From assembly GCF_000753795.1 (NCBI RefSeq), contig NZ_JPEO01000006.1, positions 62,001 through 126,000 on the forward strand: a DNA stretch of 64,000 nucleotides. The letters are read 5' to 3'. Source of the DNA: Shewanella mangrovi. Its GTDB lineage: Bacteria > Pseudomonadota > Gammaproteobacteria > Enterobacterales > Shewanellaceae. Shown piece by piece: positions 36,777 through 46,789 of this stretch. Within the stretch, counting starts at the first letter, position 1. The number at the start of each line of letters is the position of its first letter. Under the pieces are notes generated by a model, which did no database searches, was not told the DNA's origin, and saw nothing but the letters and a program-made list of their open reading frames with translations. The translations under genes were made by a program, and so were the position numbers.

Positions 36777-38783
36777 ATGATCTCCATTGCGAAGCTCACC
36801 TCATGGTTTGACCATCTCAGTGTCAAACGAAAGCTGCAACTGATGACCCTGCTATTCATTGCCGCCATCGCGATTTTAATTACCTACACGCTACTCTCAA
36901 TCAAGCAACAGGAAAACGATGCTCTGGTGATCAACATTGCGGGGCGCCAACGCATGTTGTCACAGAAGATCACCAAAGAATTTTTTCTCGCGCTGCAACT
37001 GGCCAAGCAAAATGACAGCAAAGTGAATTTGTCTGCCGTCGAGAAATCTGAACAACTGTTTGATGTTTCTCTAAATTCATTGACCAATGGTGGCACCAGC
37101 TATCTCGATTTGACGATGAAAAATGCGGTCACCCTTCCCGCAGCACCAGCAGCAGTGGCAACGCAACTCGAACAAGTGAAACAACTGTGGCAACAGCAGA
37201 AAAGCAGCATCAGCAAGCTCGCACAAACCACCTATAGCGCCGCCGATTTACAAGCCTTAAGCGAGCTAAGTGTGCAAGTGCTGGCAAATATGAATAAAGC
37301 CGTGGTGATGTTGAGCGACGACTCGGAAGCCAAAATTGCCGCAATGGAGCGCAATCAACTACTGATCACCAGCATCTTTTTAGCGGTGGTGATCCTGCTG
37401 TCGATCATCATTCGCAACAGTATTCTTAAGCCATTGCATCAAGCATTGCGTACCACGAAACGTATCGCCAACGGCGATCTAAAAGATTATGAAGAGCAGT
37501 CCCATCTGGATAATGAATTGGGAGAGCTAACCGCCAATATTGAGCATATGCGCATCGCACTGCACGATGTGATTGATGTGGTCCAAAAAGAAGGACGGCA
37601 GATGGCCCACTCGGCGCACCAAGTTTCTGATGTATCAGAAGAGATTTCGCATAGCAGCATGCTTCAGCAAGAAAACTCAACCCATGTGCTTTCAGCAATC
37701 ACCTCACTGCTCGATACCTCAAAAGTCGTCAGCGATAATATCGACAACACCGCCAAACTCTCGCAAAGCACCCTGAAAACGGCGCAAGATGGCATTCTGC
37801 TGGTGAACGATAGCATTGCCCAACTAAGCGATGCCGTGGTGTCAGTAAATCACACCGCTGAGCAGATGGAAGAGCTTAAAAACTTTACCGAGCAGATTAG
37901 TGAAATCACTGAATCGATTCGCAATATTGCCGAACAAACCAACTTGCTGGCACTCAACGCTGCCATTGAAGCCGCTCGTGCAGGAGAACAAGGCCGGGGG
38001 TTTGCAGTGGTTGCAGATGAAGTGCGCAACCTCGCCGCCAGAACCTCCAGTTCCAGTACCGAAATCTCAGAACTCATCACCCAATTAACCAGCAAAGTCA
38101 GCACCTCAGTCAACTCCATGCACCAAGTGGTAAACGCTGTGCATCAATCACAACAAACGTCGCAAAAAACCGTCGAGTCTTTCACCAGCATGTCAGATGG
38201 TGTCAGCAATACGACCGAGCGCGCTAATTCCATCGCCCAGCTAAACCAGGAGCAGGTGAACAGTCTTGAGTATTTGAATGACAAGCTGCAGGAACTGTTT
38301 ATGGTACTTGAGGAAAGTAGTGGTAAAGCGAAAACCACCTCTCTGGTTGCCAGTGACCTGTATGAAATTTCGGAGCAACTAGATAAGCAGCTGCGTGGCT
38401 TTACTACCGAACAAAGCGAGTCGATTCCAATGGCGCAGAATGAGCAACGCCGCACACCTCGCGCCGACAATAAGTTACGTGCCAATGTGATTCAAGGAGC
38501 GCTGGTCGGCGAAGGTTTGAGTAGTGACATCAGTATGGAAGGTATGAAGCTGCGCTCCAGCGATAAGTTTTCAGAAAAAGACCCAGTAGCAATTGAATTT
38601 CATCTGCCGAAAGACTTCGCCAGTAGTGCCAGCAAGCTGCGCGTAACCGCAAGAATTGTGCACACCGCCAAGACCCAAGACCACTATAGCTACGGGCTAA
38701 GATTCCAGGACCTGTCCAATACTAGCCAACAGCAACTGAAACAATTATTTGCTTACTTCAAACGGCCATACCGATACAGCTAA
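36777..38783 (+). CDS. chemoreceptor with PilJ/NarX-like sensor, HAMP, MCP and PilZ domains
   Basis: A 668-residue receptor. Membrane helix 1 (residues ~20-42) precedes a periplasmic PilJ-N-like domain with [19 protein letters not shown], similar to the NarX/PilJ family box. Membrane helix 2 lies near 200-218, followed by HAMP. The MCP core carries [37 protein letters not shown]. Residues ~556-668 form a PilZ domain with R558-x3-R562 and D584-x-S-x2-G589, the c-di-GMP-binding residues. c-di-GMP would bind directly to the receptor's C terminus. SD AAGGA precedes ATG 36777. Confidence 0.9.
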   Translation: MISIAKLTSWFDHLSVKRKLQLMTLLFIAAIAILITYTLLSIKQQENDALVINIAGRQRMLSQKITKEFFLALQLAKQNDSKVNLSAVEKSEQLFDVSLNSLTNGGTSYLDLTMKNAVTLPAAPAAVATQLEQVKQLWQQQKSSISKLAQTTYSAADLQALSELSVQVLANMNKAVVMLSDDSEAKIAAMERNQLLITSIFLAVVILLSIIIRNSILKPLHQALRTTKRIANGDLKDYEEQSHLDNELGELTANIEHMRIALHDVIDVVQKEGRQMAHSAHQVSDVSEEISHSSMLQQENSTHVLSAITSLLDTSKVVSDNIDNTAKLSQSTLKTAQDGILLVNDSIAQLSDAVVSVNHTAEQMEELKNFTEQISEITESIRNIAEQTNLLALNAAIEAARAGEQGRGFAVVADEVRNLAARTSSSSTEISELITQLTSKVSTSVNSMHQVVNAVHQSQQTSQKTVESFTSMSDGVSNTTERANSIAQLNQEQVNSLEYLNDKLQELFMVLEESSGKAKTTSLVASDLYEISEQLDKQLRGFTTEQSESIPMAQNEQRRTPRADNKLRANVIQGALVGEGLSSDISMEGMKLRSSDKFSEKDPVAIEFHLPKDFASSASKLRVTARIVHTAKTQDHYSYGLRFQDLSNTSQQQLKQLFAYFKRPYRYS

Positions 38784-38802
38784 GTGGGGATAACGAGCGA
38801 TG

Positions 38803-38832
38803 CAAAAATGGCAGCCTTGACTGCCATTTTTC
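38803..38832. terminator. bidirectional terminator after the PilZ chemoreceptor gene
   Basis: AAAAATGGCAG pairs with CTGCCATTTTT around loop CCTTGA; serves both convergent genes. Confidence 0.88.
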
Positions 38833-38850
38833 TCATGTAGCGCAATGACG

Positions 38851-39654
38851 TCAGCCAGTAACCACGGCTTGTTGTGGTACTAAGCGCGATAGCGGCTTTT
38901 TGGCTTCACTGTAATGATTCAGCTCCAGACGGCCATCAAGATGCTCTATCACTGCAGTACAATTTTCTACCCAATCGCCGGTATTGATATACAGCTTGCC
39001 GTTTTGCTCAAGCAATTCGGGAAAATGAATATGGCCGCACACAATACCATCAACATCCGCCTCAATAGCACGTTGCAGCGCCGCATTACGAAACCGCGCC
39101 ATGGCGCGTTCAGCTTTGCTGGAGCAACGTTTTAACATGCGTGCCACTGACTGATATTGCCAGCCAACACTGCGGCGGAACAGGTTCCAGATACGGTTTA
39201 GAAACAGCACCAAATCGTAAGCACGGTCGCCAAACCAAGCCTCCAACTTGCTGGAACATAATAGGCGGTCAAACTCATCGCCATGCAACAGCAGCAGTCG
39301 CCCGTGATGCGGACTTTGGTAGATGTATTGCTGATGAATTTCAATCAGATCAAACGCGCCGCCCACATACTGCCGCATCTGCATATCATGGTTACCGGGA
39401 ATATAGATCACCTTGCAACCGTTGCGCGCCCGCTGGCGTAGTGTTTCAAAGACTTGCTGATGCGTTTCAGGCCAATAATGGCGTCGACTCAACGCCTGCA
39501 TATCGACCACATCGCCCACTAAAAACAGTTGTTCCGCGTGATGTTTTTCAAGGAAGGCAAGCAGGTATTCTGCTTTACAGTGTTTTTCGCCAAGGTGTAG
39601 ATCAGAAAGCCAAATCGCCCGATGGTAGGCGGTAAATGTCTGCGTCATGCCCAA
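38851..39654 (-). CDS. LpxH-like metallophosphoesterase (UDP-2,3-diacylglucosamine diphosphatase family)
   Basis: A 267-residue calcineurin-like phosphoesterase. Metal motifs in order: AIWLSDLHLGEKHC, FLVGDVVDMQAL, VIYIPGNHDMQMR, LLLLHGDEFDRLL and GIVCGHIHFPEL ... INTGDWVENC. This pattern with H-G-D-E-x-D matches the COG2908/LpxH-like group that cleaves UDP-diacylglucosamine or similar. A role as a second LpxH is possible but not proven. The start is ATG 39654 or 39648. Confidence 0.83.
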   Translation of the reverse strand: MGMTQTFTAYHRAIWLSDLHLGEKHCKAEYLLAFLEKHHAEQLFLVGDVVDMQALSRRHYWPETHQQVFETLRQRARNGCKVIYIPGNHDMQMRQYVGGAFDLIEIHQQYIYQSPHHGRLLLLHGDEFDRLLCSSKLEAWFGDRAYDLVLFLNRIWNLFRRSVGWQYQSVARMLKRCSSKAERAMARFRNAALQRAIEADVDGIVCGHIHFPELLEQNGKLYINTGDWVENCTAVIEHLDGRLELNHYSEAKKPLSRLVPQQAVVTG

Positions 39655-39747
39655 CGATTCCTTGCTGTATTTTCGGCAGCAACAGACTAGGCATTAGGTT
39701 TTACAGCGCCGTGACATCCACTTGATGGTTTTGTGACAAGGTAAATA

Positions 39748-39930
39748 TTAGTGCTGGCCGGAGGCGTGTTTAGCTGCTGTGGATGTGGTGCTGGCTTGCT
39801 GGGATATCGAGCTGTGGTTATCAGGCATCAGCCATTGATGAATGGCATCTTTATGTGCAGTAAACATATACACAAACACACAAAGCAGGATCGCGGCTGC
39901 GATAGTAAATGGACATTTTAACCGTTGCAT
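39748..39930 (-). CDS. small single-span membrane protein
   Basis: A 60-residue protein from ATG 39930, with AAAAGGA six bases upstream, one membrane segment (FTIAAAILLCVFVYMFTAH) and a Ser/Thr/His-rich tail. The frame can be extended to 39966, but the SD favours the shorter form. No family recognised. It stands alone between the phosphatase gene and the nqr terminator. Confidence 0.5.
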   Translation of the reverse strand: MQRLKCPFTIAAAILLCVFVYMFTAHKDAIHQWLMPDNHSSISQQASTTSTAAKHASGQH

Positions 39931-40063
39931 GAACAATTCCTTTTGCCTGAACCAGTTAATCGCCAAATAGCACGACTACAGTACTTCAGGCTATTTGCTG
40001 TGTTAAACACCATGTAAAACATCATGCCTAAAAGGTGAAACATACGCAACAATAAGTAACATT

Positions 40064-40099
40064 AAAAAAACAACGCCACGTTAGCAGTGGCGTTGTTTC
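40064..40099 (-). terminator. terminator of the nqr operon
   Basis: AAACAACGCCAC/GTGGCGTTGTTT stem with a 7-base loop, followed on the minus strand by TTTTTTT. Confidence 0.88.
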
Positions 40100-40110
40100 A
40101 GACTGATGTG

Positions 40111-41328
40111 CTAGCCACCAAAATCATCCAGCAGGATGTTATCACGCTCTACGCCAAGGCTTTCCAGCATAGCGATAACTGAGCTGTTCATGATAGGAGG
40201 GCCACACATGTAGAACTCGCAATCTTCCGGTGCTTTGTGGTTTTTGAGGTAATGCTCGTACACCACGTTGTGAATAAAGCCGGTGTATCCAGTCCAGTTA
40301 TCTTCTGCCAGCGGCTCAGACAACGCCAAGTGCCAGTTGAAGTTATCAAACTCGGCGGCCAGTGCATCAAAGTCCTCTTGATAGAACACTTCACGCAGTG
40401 AACGCGCACCGTAGAAGAAGGTCATCTTACGACTGGTTTGACGAGTTTTCAGTTGGTCAAAGATGTGCGAGCGCATTGGCGCCATACCTGCACCACCGCC
40501 AATAAACACCATTTCGTTATCGGTTTCTTTGACAAAGAACTCACCAAACGGCCCAGAGATAATCACCTTATCACCCGCTTTCAGGTTAAAGATGTAAGAC
40601 GACATCTGTCCGGGTGGCACTTTATCGTTTGGCGGTGTCGCAATCCGCACATTCAGCATAATTCGGCCCTTCTCGGCCGGATAGTTGGCCATGGAGTAGG
40701 CGCGCATCACCTCTTCATCGACTTTAGAGACGATGTCAAACAGGTGGTGTTTTTCCCAGTCTTCACGGAATTTTTCAGGGATATCAAAATCCTTGTAATG
40801 TACCGTATGCGCAGGTGCTTCAATCTGAATGTAGCCGCCAGCTTTGAATTTGACCTCTTCGCCTTCTGGCAGCTTCAGCAGCAGCTCTTTGATGTAAGTC
40901 GCAGTTGAGCGGTTAGAAATTACCTCACATTCCCACTTCTTAACGCCAAAGATCTCTTCTTCCAGCTCCAAGTCCATGTCAGATTTCACTGCCACCTGAC
41001 AGGCCAAGCGACAGCCTTGCTTAGCTTCTTTCTTGGTGATGTGTTCCAGTTCTGTTGGCAGAATATCGCCACCACCAGATTTCACATGCACGCGACATTG
41101 GCCGCAGGTACCACCGCCACCACAAGCTGATGGCACAAAGATATCTTTACTGGCCAATGCGCCCAGCAGCTTGCCGCCGCTCGACACAGTGACACTCTTG
41201 TCGTCATCGTCGTTGATGCGCAGGGTGACATCACCACTTTCCACCAAACGACTTTTGGCAAACAGAATAATTATTACCAGCAGGCATACCACCAGGGTAA
41301 ACATGCCGATGCCATAAATCATTTCCAT
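40111..41328 (-). CDS. nqrF: Na+-translocating NADH:quinone reductase subunit F
   Basis: The NADH-oxidising subunit of Na+-NQR, 405 residues. One N-terminal membrane helix ([19 protein letters not shown]) precedes a [2Fe-2S] ferredoxin domain ([14 protein letters not shown] ... C) and an FAD/NADH reductase domain ([41 protein letters not shown]). The start is ATG 41328 with AAGG upstream; a 20-residue extension is in frame but unlike the family. Last gene of nqrABCDEF. Confidence 0.96.
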   Translation of the reverse strand: MEMIYGIGMFTLVVCLLVIIILFAKSRLVESGDVTLRINDDDDKSVTVSSGGKLLGALASKDIFVPSACGGGGTCGQCRVHVKSGGGDILPTELEHITKKEAKQGCRLACQVAVKSDMDLELEEEIFGVKKWECEVISNRSTATYIKELLLKLPEGEEVKFKAGGYIQIEAPAHTVHYKDFDIPEKFREDWEKHHLFDIVSKVDEEVMRAYSMANYPAEKGRIMLNVRIATPPNDKVPPGQMSSYIFNLKAGDKVIISGPFGEFFVKETDNEMVFIGGGAGMAPMRSHIFDQLKTRQTSRKMTFFYGARSLREVFYQEDFDALAAEFDNFNWHLALSEPLAEDNWTGYTGFIHNVVYEHYLKNHKAPEDCEFYMCGPPIMNSSVIAMLESLGVERDNILLDDFGG

Positions 41329-41353
41329 CTGTATGTACCTTCTGTTGATTGCC

Positions 41354-41962
41354 TTACAGGGTGATACCAGCAAATGACATAAAGCCAAGCGCCATCAAAC
41401 CTGTGGAGATAAATGTAATACCGATGCCTTGTAAGCCTTCTGGGATATTGTTGAACTTCAATCGTTCACGAATACCTGCCAGCAACACAATGGCAATCGC
41501 CCAACCAGTACCAGCTGCAGTGCCGAATACGACCGATTCACCAAAGTTATAATCACGGTTTGACATGAAGATAACCCCAGCGAAAATTGCGCAGTTCACG
41601 GTCAGCAGCGGCAGGAAGATCCCCAGCGTTTGGTACAGTACAGGTACGTACTTATCCAGCACCATTTCCAGAATTTGCACCAGTGCGGCAATCACCCCGA
41701 TAAAGGTAATCAGCTGCAGGTAGCTCAAATCCAGATTAGGCAGCCCGGCCCATGCCAATGCGCCCGGTTTCAGTACCCAGGTGTAAATCAACTGGTTCAC
41801 CGGCACAGCCAGCAGCATCACCACAATAACGGCAACGCCCAGACCAAACGCCGTAGACACTTTCTTCGATACCGCCAAAAAGGTACACATACCGAGGAAG
41901 AACGACAGCGCCATGTTGTCGATGAAGGTCGCCTGAATAAACAGATTAATATAGTGTTCCAT
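41354..41962 (-). CDS. nqrE: Na+-NQR subunit E
   Basis: A 202-residue subunit with six membrane helices, homologous to RnfA. Conserved features include [34 protein letters not shown] and the half-helix regions bearing cysteines for the intramembrane iron centre shared with NqrD. Ten bases from nqrD. Confidence 0.95.
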   Translation of the reverse strand: MEHYINLFIQATFIDNMALSFFLGMCTFLAVSKKVSTAFGLGVAVIVVMLLAVPVNQLIYTWVLKPGALAWAGLPNLDLSYLQLITFIGVIAALVQILEMVLDKYVPVLYQTLGIFLPLLTVNCAIFAGVIFMSNRDYNFGESVVFGTAAGTGWAIAIVLLAGIRERLKFNNIPEGLQGIGITFISTGLMALGFMSFAGITL

Positions 41963-41971
41963 GTCGGCTCC

Positions 41972-42592
41972 TTACTTGCGCTTACGGCGGGCAATGTTAA
42001 CCACCCAGATAATCACGCCAATCAAGAAGAAGGCGCTTGGCGGCAACTTGAACATCTCATTCGGCAAATACCAGCCACCGTTGGCCACGGTTTTGATAAT
42101 CTCATGGCCAAACAACGAACCAGCACCAATCAGCTCACGAACAAAGGCGACCGACAGCAGAATAAAACCGTAACCCGCTGCGTTACCAATAGCGTCAAAT
42201 ACAGACAGTAGTGGCGGCTCTTTCATCGCGAAGGCTTCAGCCCGGCCCATCACGATACAGTTGGTGATAATCAAACCAACAAATACCGACAGCTGCTTAG
42301 AGAGATCTGGCGCGATATCTTGCAGCACCATATCCACCACAATCACCAAAGACGCGATGATGGTCATCTGCGCAATAATGCGCACACTGTTAGGAATGAA
42401 CTGACGAATCGCCGAAATAAACAGGTTGGAACACACCAACACAAAGGTTACCGCCAGTGTCATGACCAATGCGGTTTGCATTGAGTTACTGACCGCAAGC
42501 GCCGAGCACACCCCCAACACCTGCATGGCAACCGGGTTGTTGGCGAAGATCGGTGAAACAACTAAATCACGGGTTGATAAACGTGCGCTCAT
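41972..42592 (-). CDS. nqrD: Na+-NQR subunit D
   Basis: A 206-residue six-helix subunit homologous to RnfE. Blocks: [61 protein letters not shown] and [23 protein letters not shown]. Pairs with NqrE in the membrane and sits one base from nqrC. Confidence 0.95.
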   Translation of the reverse strand: MSARLSTRDLVVSPIFANNPVAMQVLGVCSALAVSNSMQTALVMTLAVTFVLVCSNLFISAIRQFIPNSVRIIAQMTIIASLVIVVDMVLQDIAPDLSKQLSVFVGLIITNCIVMGRAEAFAMKEPPLLSVFDAIGNAAGYGFILLSVAFVRELIGAGSLFGHEIIKTVANGGWYLPNEMFKLPPSAFFLIGVIIWVVNIARRKRK

Positions 42593-42593
42593 G

Positions 42594-43364
42594 TTACACC
42601 CCCGCCGCTTTTAACTTTTGCAGCAGTGTTTCGTAACCCTCTGTACCAAACCAGAACTGGATAAGCTTTTGCACACCAGCACCGGTACGGGTTGCACCGC
42701 TGACACCATCAACACCATTGACATCATCTGGCGCCGCACCACCTTTAACAATTTTCAGCGCCACATCGCCGCTGTTGTCATAGATCTGCTTGCCATGCCA
42801 AGTAGTACGCCATTCTTCACGGTTAACAAAGTCACCAATACCTGGGGTTTCACCGTGTTCGTAAAACACAATGCCTTCAACGGTATTCAGGTCTTTTTCC
42901 ATGCCAATAAAACCATAGATAATTGACCACAAACCTTTACCGTAAATCGGTAACACCACAGTTTGCAGTTGACCTTGGTCGTCGTTCACTTTGAAGATAC
43001 GAATGTTGTTTGCGCGGGTTTTGATGCGCGCGATATCTTTATTAATCGTGCTAGAAGTCTCTGGATTGATCGCCGCCATGCGGGTATCAAAATCAAGCAG
43101 ATCTTCTGCTGGCACTTGCTCACCACTGTCCAGATTGACTAATACCGGGGTGACTTTGGCCTTAAAAATATCGCGGAAGTTATCATGGGTGACGCCTTCA
43201 ACATTGGCTGCCACCAGCACGTTACGCATCAGTTCATCGCGTTGCTTGGCGAGCTTACGCTCTTTGAGCACATCGGCAGTGCCAGTGATCATGAAGGAAC
43301 ACACAAGGCACAGCACAATGGTGAACACCATAGTGCCCACAATACTGTCTTTATTGAATGCCAT
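42594..43364 (-). CDS. nqrC: Na+-NQR subunit C
   Basis: A 256-residue subunit with one N-terminal helix and a periplasmic FMN domain. The covalent FMN threonine lies in [14 protein letters not shown] (S-G-A-T motif). Other blocks: [32 protein letters not shown]. It overlaps the end of nqrB by 14 bases. Confidence 0.96.
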   Translation of the reverse strand: MAFNKDSIVGTMVFTIVLCLVCSFMITGTADVLKERKLAKQRDELMRNVLVAANVEGVTHDNFRDIFKAKVTPVLVNLDSGEQVPAEDLLDFDTRMAAINPETSSTINKDIARIKTRANNIRIFKVNDDQGQLQTVVLPIYGKGLWSIIYGFIGMEKDLNTVEGIVFYEHGETPGIGDFVNREEWRTTWHGKQIYDNSGDVALKIVKGGAAPDDVNGVDGVSGATRTGAGVQKLIQFWFGTEGYETLLQKLKAAGV

Positions 43365-44586
43365 TACGTTTCATCCTCCGTTTGATATTGAAACGTGCCA
43401 CCAGCGAGTCCATCAACGGCGCCCACAAGTTGGCAAATAGAATCGCCAGCATGATGCCCTCAGGCATCTTGACGTTAGCAACGCGGATCACTACGGCCAT
43501 AAAACCCACCAACAAACCAAACATCAGTTTGCCCGGACGGGTATAAGCGGTCGTCACCGGATCGGTCGCCATAAACATCATCCCCAGAGCAAAGCCACCT
43601 GTGACCAGATGCCATGTCCAAGGCATGGAGGAGTAAACGTTTTTCGCATCGCCAAACAGGTTGAATGCAGTTGCAGTCACGATCATGCCCAGCAGTACAC
43701 CAGCCACAATGCGCCAGTCAGCTAAACGAGTGATAAGCAGCACACAACCACCCAGCAATAAAGCCAAGGCACTGGTTTCACCCACGGCGCCCACTTCAAA
43801 CCCTAAGAAGGCATTCCACCAGTTAGCATCGGAAAATGCCTGATACCAGCTGTAGTCAGCCCCCGCGAAGCTCAGCTTCTGTGCCAGTCGGCCACCTTTA
43901 GCGGCAATTTCCAGCGTGGTAGCACTGGTATAGCCATCAACGGCCACTAGCTGATGCGCAGTGGACACTTCAGTTGGATAGGCAAAGTAGATAAAGGCAA
44001 GACCCGCCAGCGCAGGGTTCAGGAAGTTATATCCCATACCACCAAATAGCTCTTTCGCCACCACCACACCAAAGCTGATGCCCATAACGACCAACCACAA
44101 GGCGATGTTGGCCGGCATACACAAGCTAAAGAGTAACGCAGTAACAAAGAAGCCTTCATGCAACTGCTGCTTCCGTACTTTGGCAAACACCACTTCCCAA
44201 AACAGCGTGGTAACTAAGGCCGCTAAGTAAATTGGCAGGTAGTAAATCACCCCATATACCACCAACCCAGCAACACCGGTTTCGGCAGATAAGGGACCAA
44301 ACAGCGCGGCAAAAATGGCCTGATGCCAAGTGTCAGGCAGCTTAGCACCACCCGCCAATGCCAACTGCGCTTGCAGACCGATGTTATAGATGGCAAACAG
44401 AATGGCCGGTAGCAGGCACATGCCAACGATGGTCATGGTACGTTTAACTTCAATCGCATCACGCACATGCACTGTATCTTGAGTACTGCCACCGTGGCCG
44501 ATAAACAGCGAACGGAAAAAATCCTTAATCGTGCTACCAGGCGCGTAATAGGCGTCCTGAGCACCGGGTTTATTGGAGTTACTCAT
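43351..44586 (-). CDS. nqrB: Na+-NQR subunit B
   Basis: A 411-residue membrane subunit with about ten helices, covalent FMN and riboflavin. The FMN threonine is in VDGYTSATTLEIA. Core blocks: GYNFLNPALAGLAFIYFAYP, WRIVAGVLLGM, GGFALGMMFMATDPVTTAYT and NVKMPEGIMLAILFANLWAPLMD. The start is ATG 44586, whose first base is shared with the nqrA stop TAA; a ten-residue extension overlaps nqrA further and is unlikely. Confidence 0.96.
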   Translation of the reverse strand: MSNSNKPGAQDAYYAPGSTIKDFFRSLFIGHGGSTQDTVHVRDAIEVKRTMTIVGMCLLPAILFAIYNIGLQAQLALAGGAKLPDTWHQAIFAALFGPLSAETGVAGLVVYGVIYYLPIYLAALVTTLFWEVVFAKVRKQQLHEGFFVTALLFSLCMPANIALWLVVMGISFGVVVAKELFGGMGYNFLNPALAGLAFIYFAYPTEVSTAHQLVAVDGYTSATTLEIAAKGGRLAQKLSFAGADYSWYQAFSDANWWNAFLGFEVGAVGETSALALLLGGCVLLITRLADWRIVAGVLLGMIVTATAFNLFGDAKNVYSSMPWTWHLVTGGFALGMMFMATDPVTTAYTRPGKLMFGLLVGFMAVVIRVANVKMPEGIMLAILFANLWAPLMDSLVARFNIKRRMKRNGIQ

Positions 44587-45944
44587 TAACCTTCCCTCTC
44601 GATGATCGTCAGACAAGCACGCAGCTCCTGACCGAAGTCGTACTTACTTGGGCAGACAAAGGTGCACAGCGCCAGATCTTCTTCATCCAGCTCCAGAGCG
44701 CCCAGCAGTTGCGCTTCATCGGTGTCACGCACCACCAAATCACGTACCAACAAGGTCGGCAGAATATCCAACGGCATCACTCGGTCGAGCTGACCAAACG
44801 CCATCATGGCACGCTTAGCGCCACCAACATGGGTGGTCATGTCGTACAACTTGCTTGGTAGGAAACGAGAAATAACGGTACGAGTGATGGAGAATTTATC
44901 GGCGCCGGGACGCACCCAAGGTAAAACGCCTTGCGTGTGATCTTCTTTGAGCACTGACAGTTGCAGCTTAAAGCGGCCAAGGAAATCCAGTTCATCTTCA
45001 GCCTTATGGCCGGATAACACTGAACCGGATACGACTCGAGCAAGCTCAACATCTTTGATCTGTCCGGCCACCAGTTCACTGGCTCTCGCACCAATCACGG
45101 TACGGATAAGACGAGGATCGAGCACTGAAGGACCTGCCAACGAAATCACGCGGCTACTGTCCAATTGCCCTGTGGCAAACAATTTACCAACCGCAATAAC
45201 GTCTTGATAGTTAATGTGCCAAGCCTGACGCTCCAGATTCACCGGCATCAGATGATGGATATGGGTACCCACCAAGCCTGCTGGATGCACACCTTGGAAA
45301 CCATAACTTTCAACACCGTCGATATCACTGCCCGGCAGCGAGTCCTTACCGTCGTGACACAAGAACACTGTGCCGTCGGTCAGTAACCGCAGCACCTTGA
45401 TACCATAAGCAAAATCATCGGCCGCGTCGTTAATCACGACACGAGGGTCAGCCGCCAACGGATTGGTATCAACAGCGGTAATGAATAAGCCAGCCGGAGC
45501 AGAGCCCGGTTTTGGCGCACGGGAGAATGGACGGGTACGCAGTGCTGACCATAAACCGCTATCGAGCAGCTTTTGCTGCACCGCTTCACGGTCTAGCGTA
45601 TTGGTCTCTGCCGCACCGAAATCGATGGCGTCATCACCATCACAATCGATAACAACAGATTGCAGCACGCGACGTTCACCACGGTTAACCGCAGACACAA
45701 CACCTGCAGCAGGGGCGGTAAAACGTACACCCGGATTGCTTTTGTCTTCGAACAGCGCCTGGCCTTTTTTGACCCGATCACCAACTTCTACCAACATGGT
45801 TGGCTTTAAGCCAACATAGTCGCTGCCTAAAAGCGCAACTTGTGAGGTAGTGGCGGCCGGTTCAATGATCTGCCTGGGCGCTCCAGAAATGGGCACATCA
45901 AGGCCCTTTTTTACTGTGATTACACGCTCAGAAGTACTTGACAT
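44586..45944 (-). CDS. nqrA: Na+-NQR subunit A
   Basis: A 452-residue peripheral quinone-associated subunit. Typical sequence: ITVKKGLDVPISGAPRQ at the N terminus, KPTMLVEVGDRVKKGQALFEDK (biotinyl-like fold), GVRFTAPAAGVVSAVNRGERR and the C-terminal cysteine region LCTFVCPSKYDFGQELRACL. First gene of the operon, divergent from napD across about 550 bases. Confidence 0.96.
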   Translation of the reverse strand: MSSTSERVITVKKGLDVPISGAPRQIIEPAATTSQVALLGSDYVGLKPTMLVEVGDRVKKGQALFEDKSNPGVRFTAPAAGVVSAVNRGERRVLQSVVIDCDGDDAIDFGAAETNTLDREAVQQKLLDSGLWSALRTRPFSRAPKPGSAPAGLFITAVDTNPLAADPRVVINDAADDFAYGIKVLRLLTDGTVFLCHDGKDSLPGSDIDGVESYGFQGVHPAGLVGTHIHHLMPVNLERQAWHINYQDVIAVGKLFATGQLDSSRVISLAGPSVLDPRLIRTVIGARASELVAGQIKDVELARVVSGSVLSGHKAEDELDFLGRFKLQLSVLKEDHTQGVLPWVRPGADKFSITRTVISRFLPSKLYDMTTHVGGAKRAMMAFGQLDRVMPLDILPTLLVRDLVVRDTDEAQLLGALELDEEDLALCTFVCPSKYDFGQELRACLTIIEREG

Positions 45945-46366
45945 TGCGGATCGCTCTCAAGATTTTAGGAAACTGTTCACATGGTATATTCGCGTCAATA
46001 AATTTTCCGTCATCTAAATCACAGAAGCCTAAAAATTTGTAATATAAATACGAAAATCGCACTAATTTTCAGCTTTAATCGACATAGCAGCTTAAAAAAG
46101 CCGATTTATTACGTTTTTTTATTTCATAAAGAACGTTTAGCTACTTTACTGAAACTTACTTTAGCATCTGTGAGATGGCGAAAAGTGCAGTGCAGCTGAA
46201 GGCATTGCAGCGAAGAAATCATGAAACTCGCGGCAAGTTTGGCACTCCAGCTCAGCTGCGGGTTAACGAAATAACCACTCCCTGTATTTCTCCCCCACTA
46301 CGAAGCAAAAGCTAAATGAGTGCCACCTAAATCATCCGGTTATGCGAAGCGGATCACGCCAAAAAC
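45945..46366. promoter_or_regulatory. nqr-side half of the nqr/nap divergent region
   Basis: No gene is seen. The first 200 bases are very AT-rich, as expected for the nqr promoter. GAAGGCATTGCAGCGAAG and GCACTCCAGCTCAGCTGCGG contain short imperfect repeats without an evident role. No convincing -35/-10 pair or terminator. Confidence 0.4.
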
Positions 46367-46409
46367 TTGATGCGGATCGCCAAACGCCGCGTTTACCTCC
46401 CTTGAGGTA
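46367..46409 (+). promoter_or_regulatory. FNR-like and NarP-like sites upstream of napD
   Basis: TTGAT-GCGG-ATCGC (46367-46380) matches the FNR consensus TTGAT-N4-ATCAA in 8 of 10 positions. TACCTCC-CT-TGAGGTA (46394-46409) is a 7-2-7 inverted pair like the NarL/NarP site (TACYYMT heptamers); 7-2-7 spacing is bound by NarP. The pair lies about 90-130 bases before napD, the order seen at the E. coli nap promoter (FNR upstream of NarP), although the centres here are 28 bp apart. Anaerobic, nitrate/nitrite-responsive control is inferred. Confidence 0.6.
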
Positions 46410-46497
46410 TATTCCCGCACATTTTGTAAGTTCTAGACTTTTCCTAACTTAACAACAGGGCGAGCTAAACACTGCCCATAAGTCGAGGACTGACGTC

Positions 46498-46761
46498 ATG
46501 TCTCACGCAGCCGAAGCGGAATTCCATATCACCAGTCTGGTGATCCACGCAGCCATTGCTGAGCAACAGCAACTCACCACCATCCTCAATGGGCTGGCCG
46601 GTACTGAGGTACATGCCTGTACTGCCGACGGCAAATTGGTGGTCACCATCGAAGGTGATTCGCAAAAACAGTTACTCGACCAGGTTGAAACAATTAACGG
46701 CCTCGCTGGCGTCTTGTCCAGCAGCCTGATCTATCACCAAGTTGACAATGTCAGCCACTAA
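46498..46761 (+). CDS. napD: NapA maturation chaperone NapD
   Basis: An 87-residue cytoplasmic chaperone that binds the NapA Tat signal. The N-terminal ITSLVIHAAIAEQQQL and central LAGTEVHACTADGKLVVTIEGDSQKQLLDQVETINGLAGVLSSSLIYHQ follow the NapD ferredoxin-like fold. First gene of the nap cluster, 28 bases before napA. Confidence 0.93.
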   Translation: MSHAAEAEFHITSLVIHAAIAEQQQLTTILNGLAGTEVHACTADGKLVVTIEGDSQKQLLDQVETINGLAGVLSSSLIYHQVDNVSH

Positions 46762-46789
46762 ATAACATCAAGAAAAACGAGGAAACACC

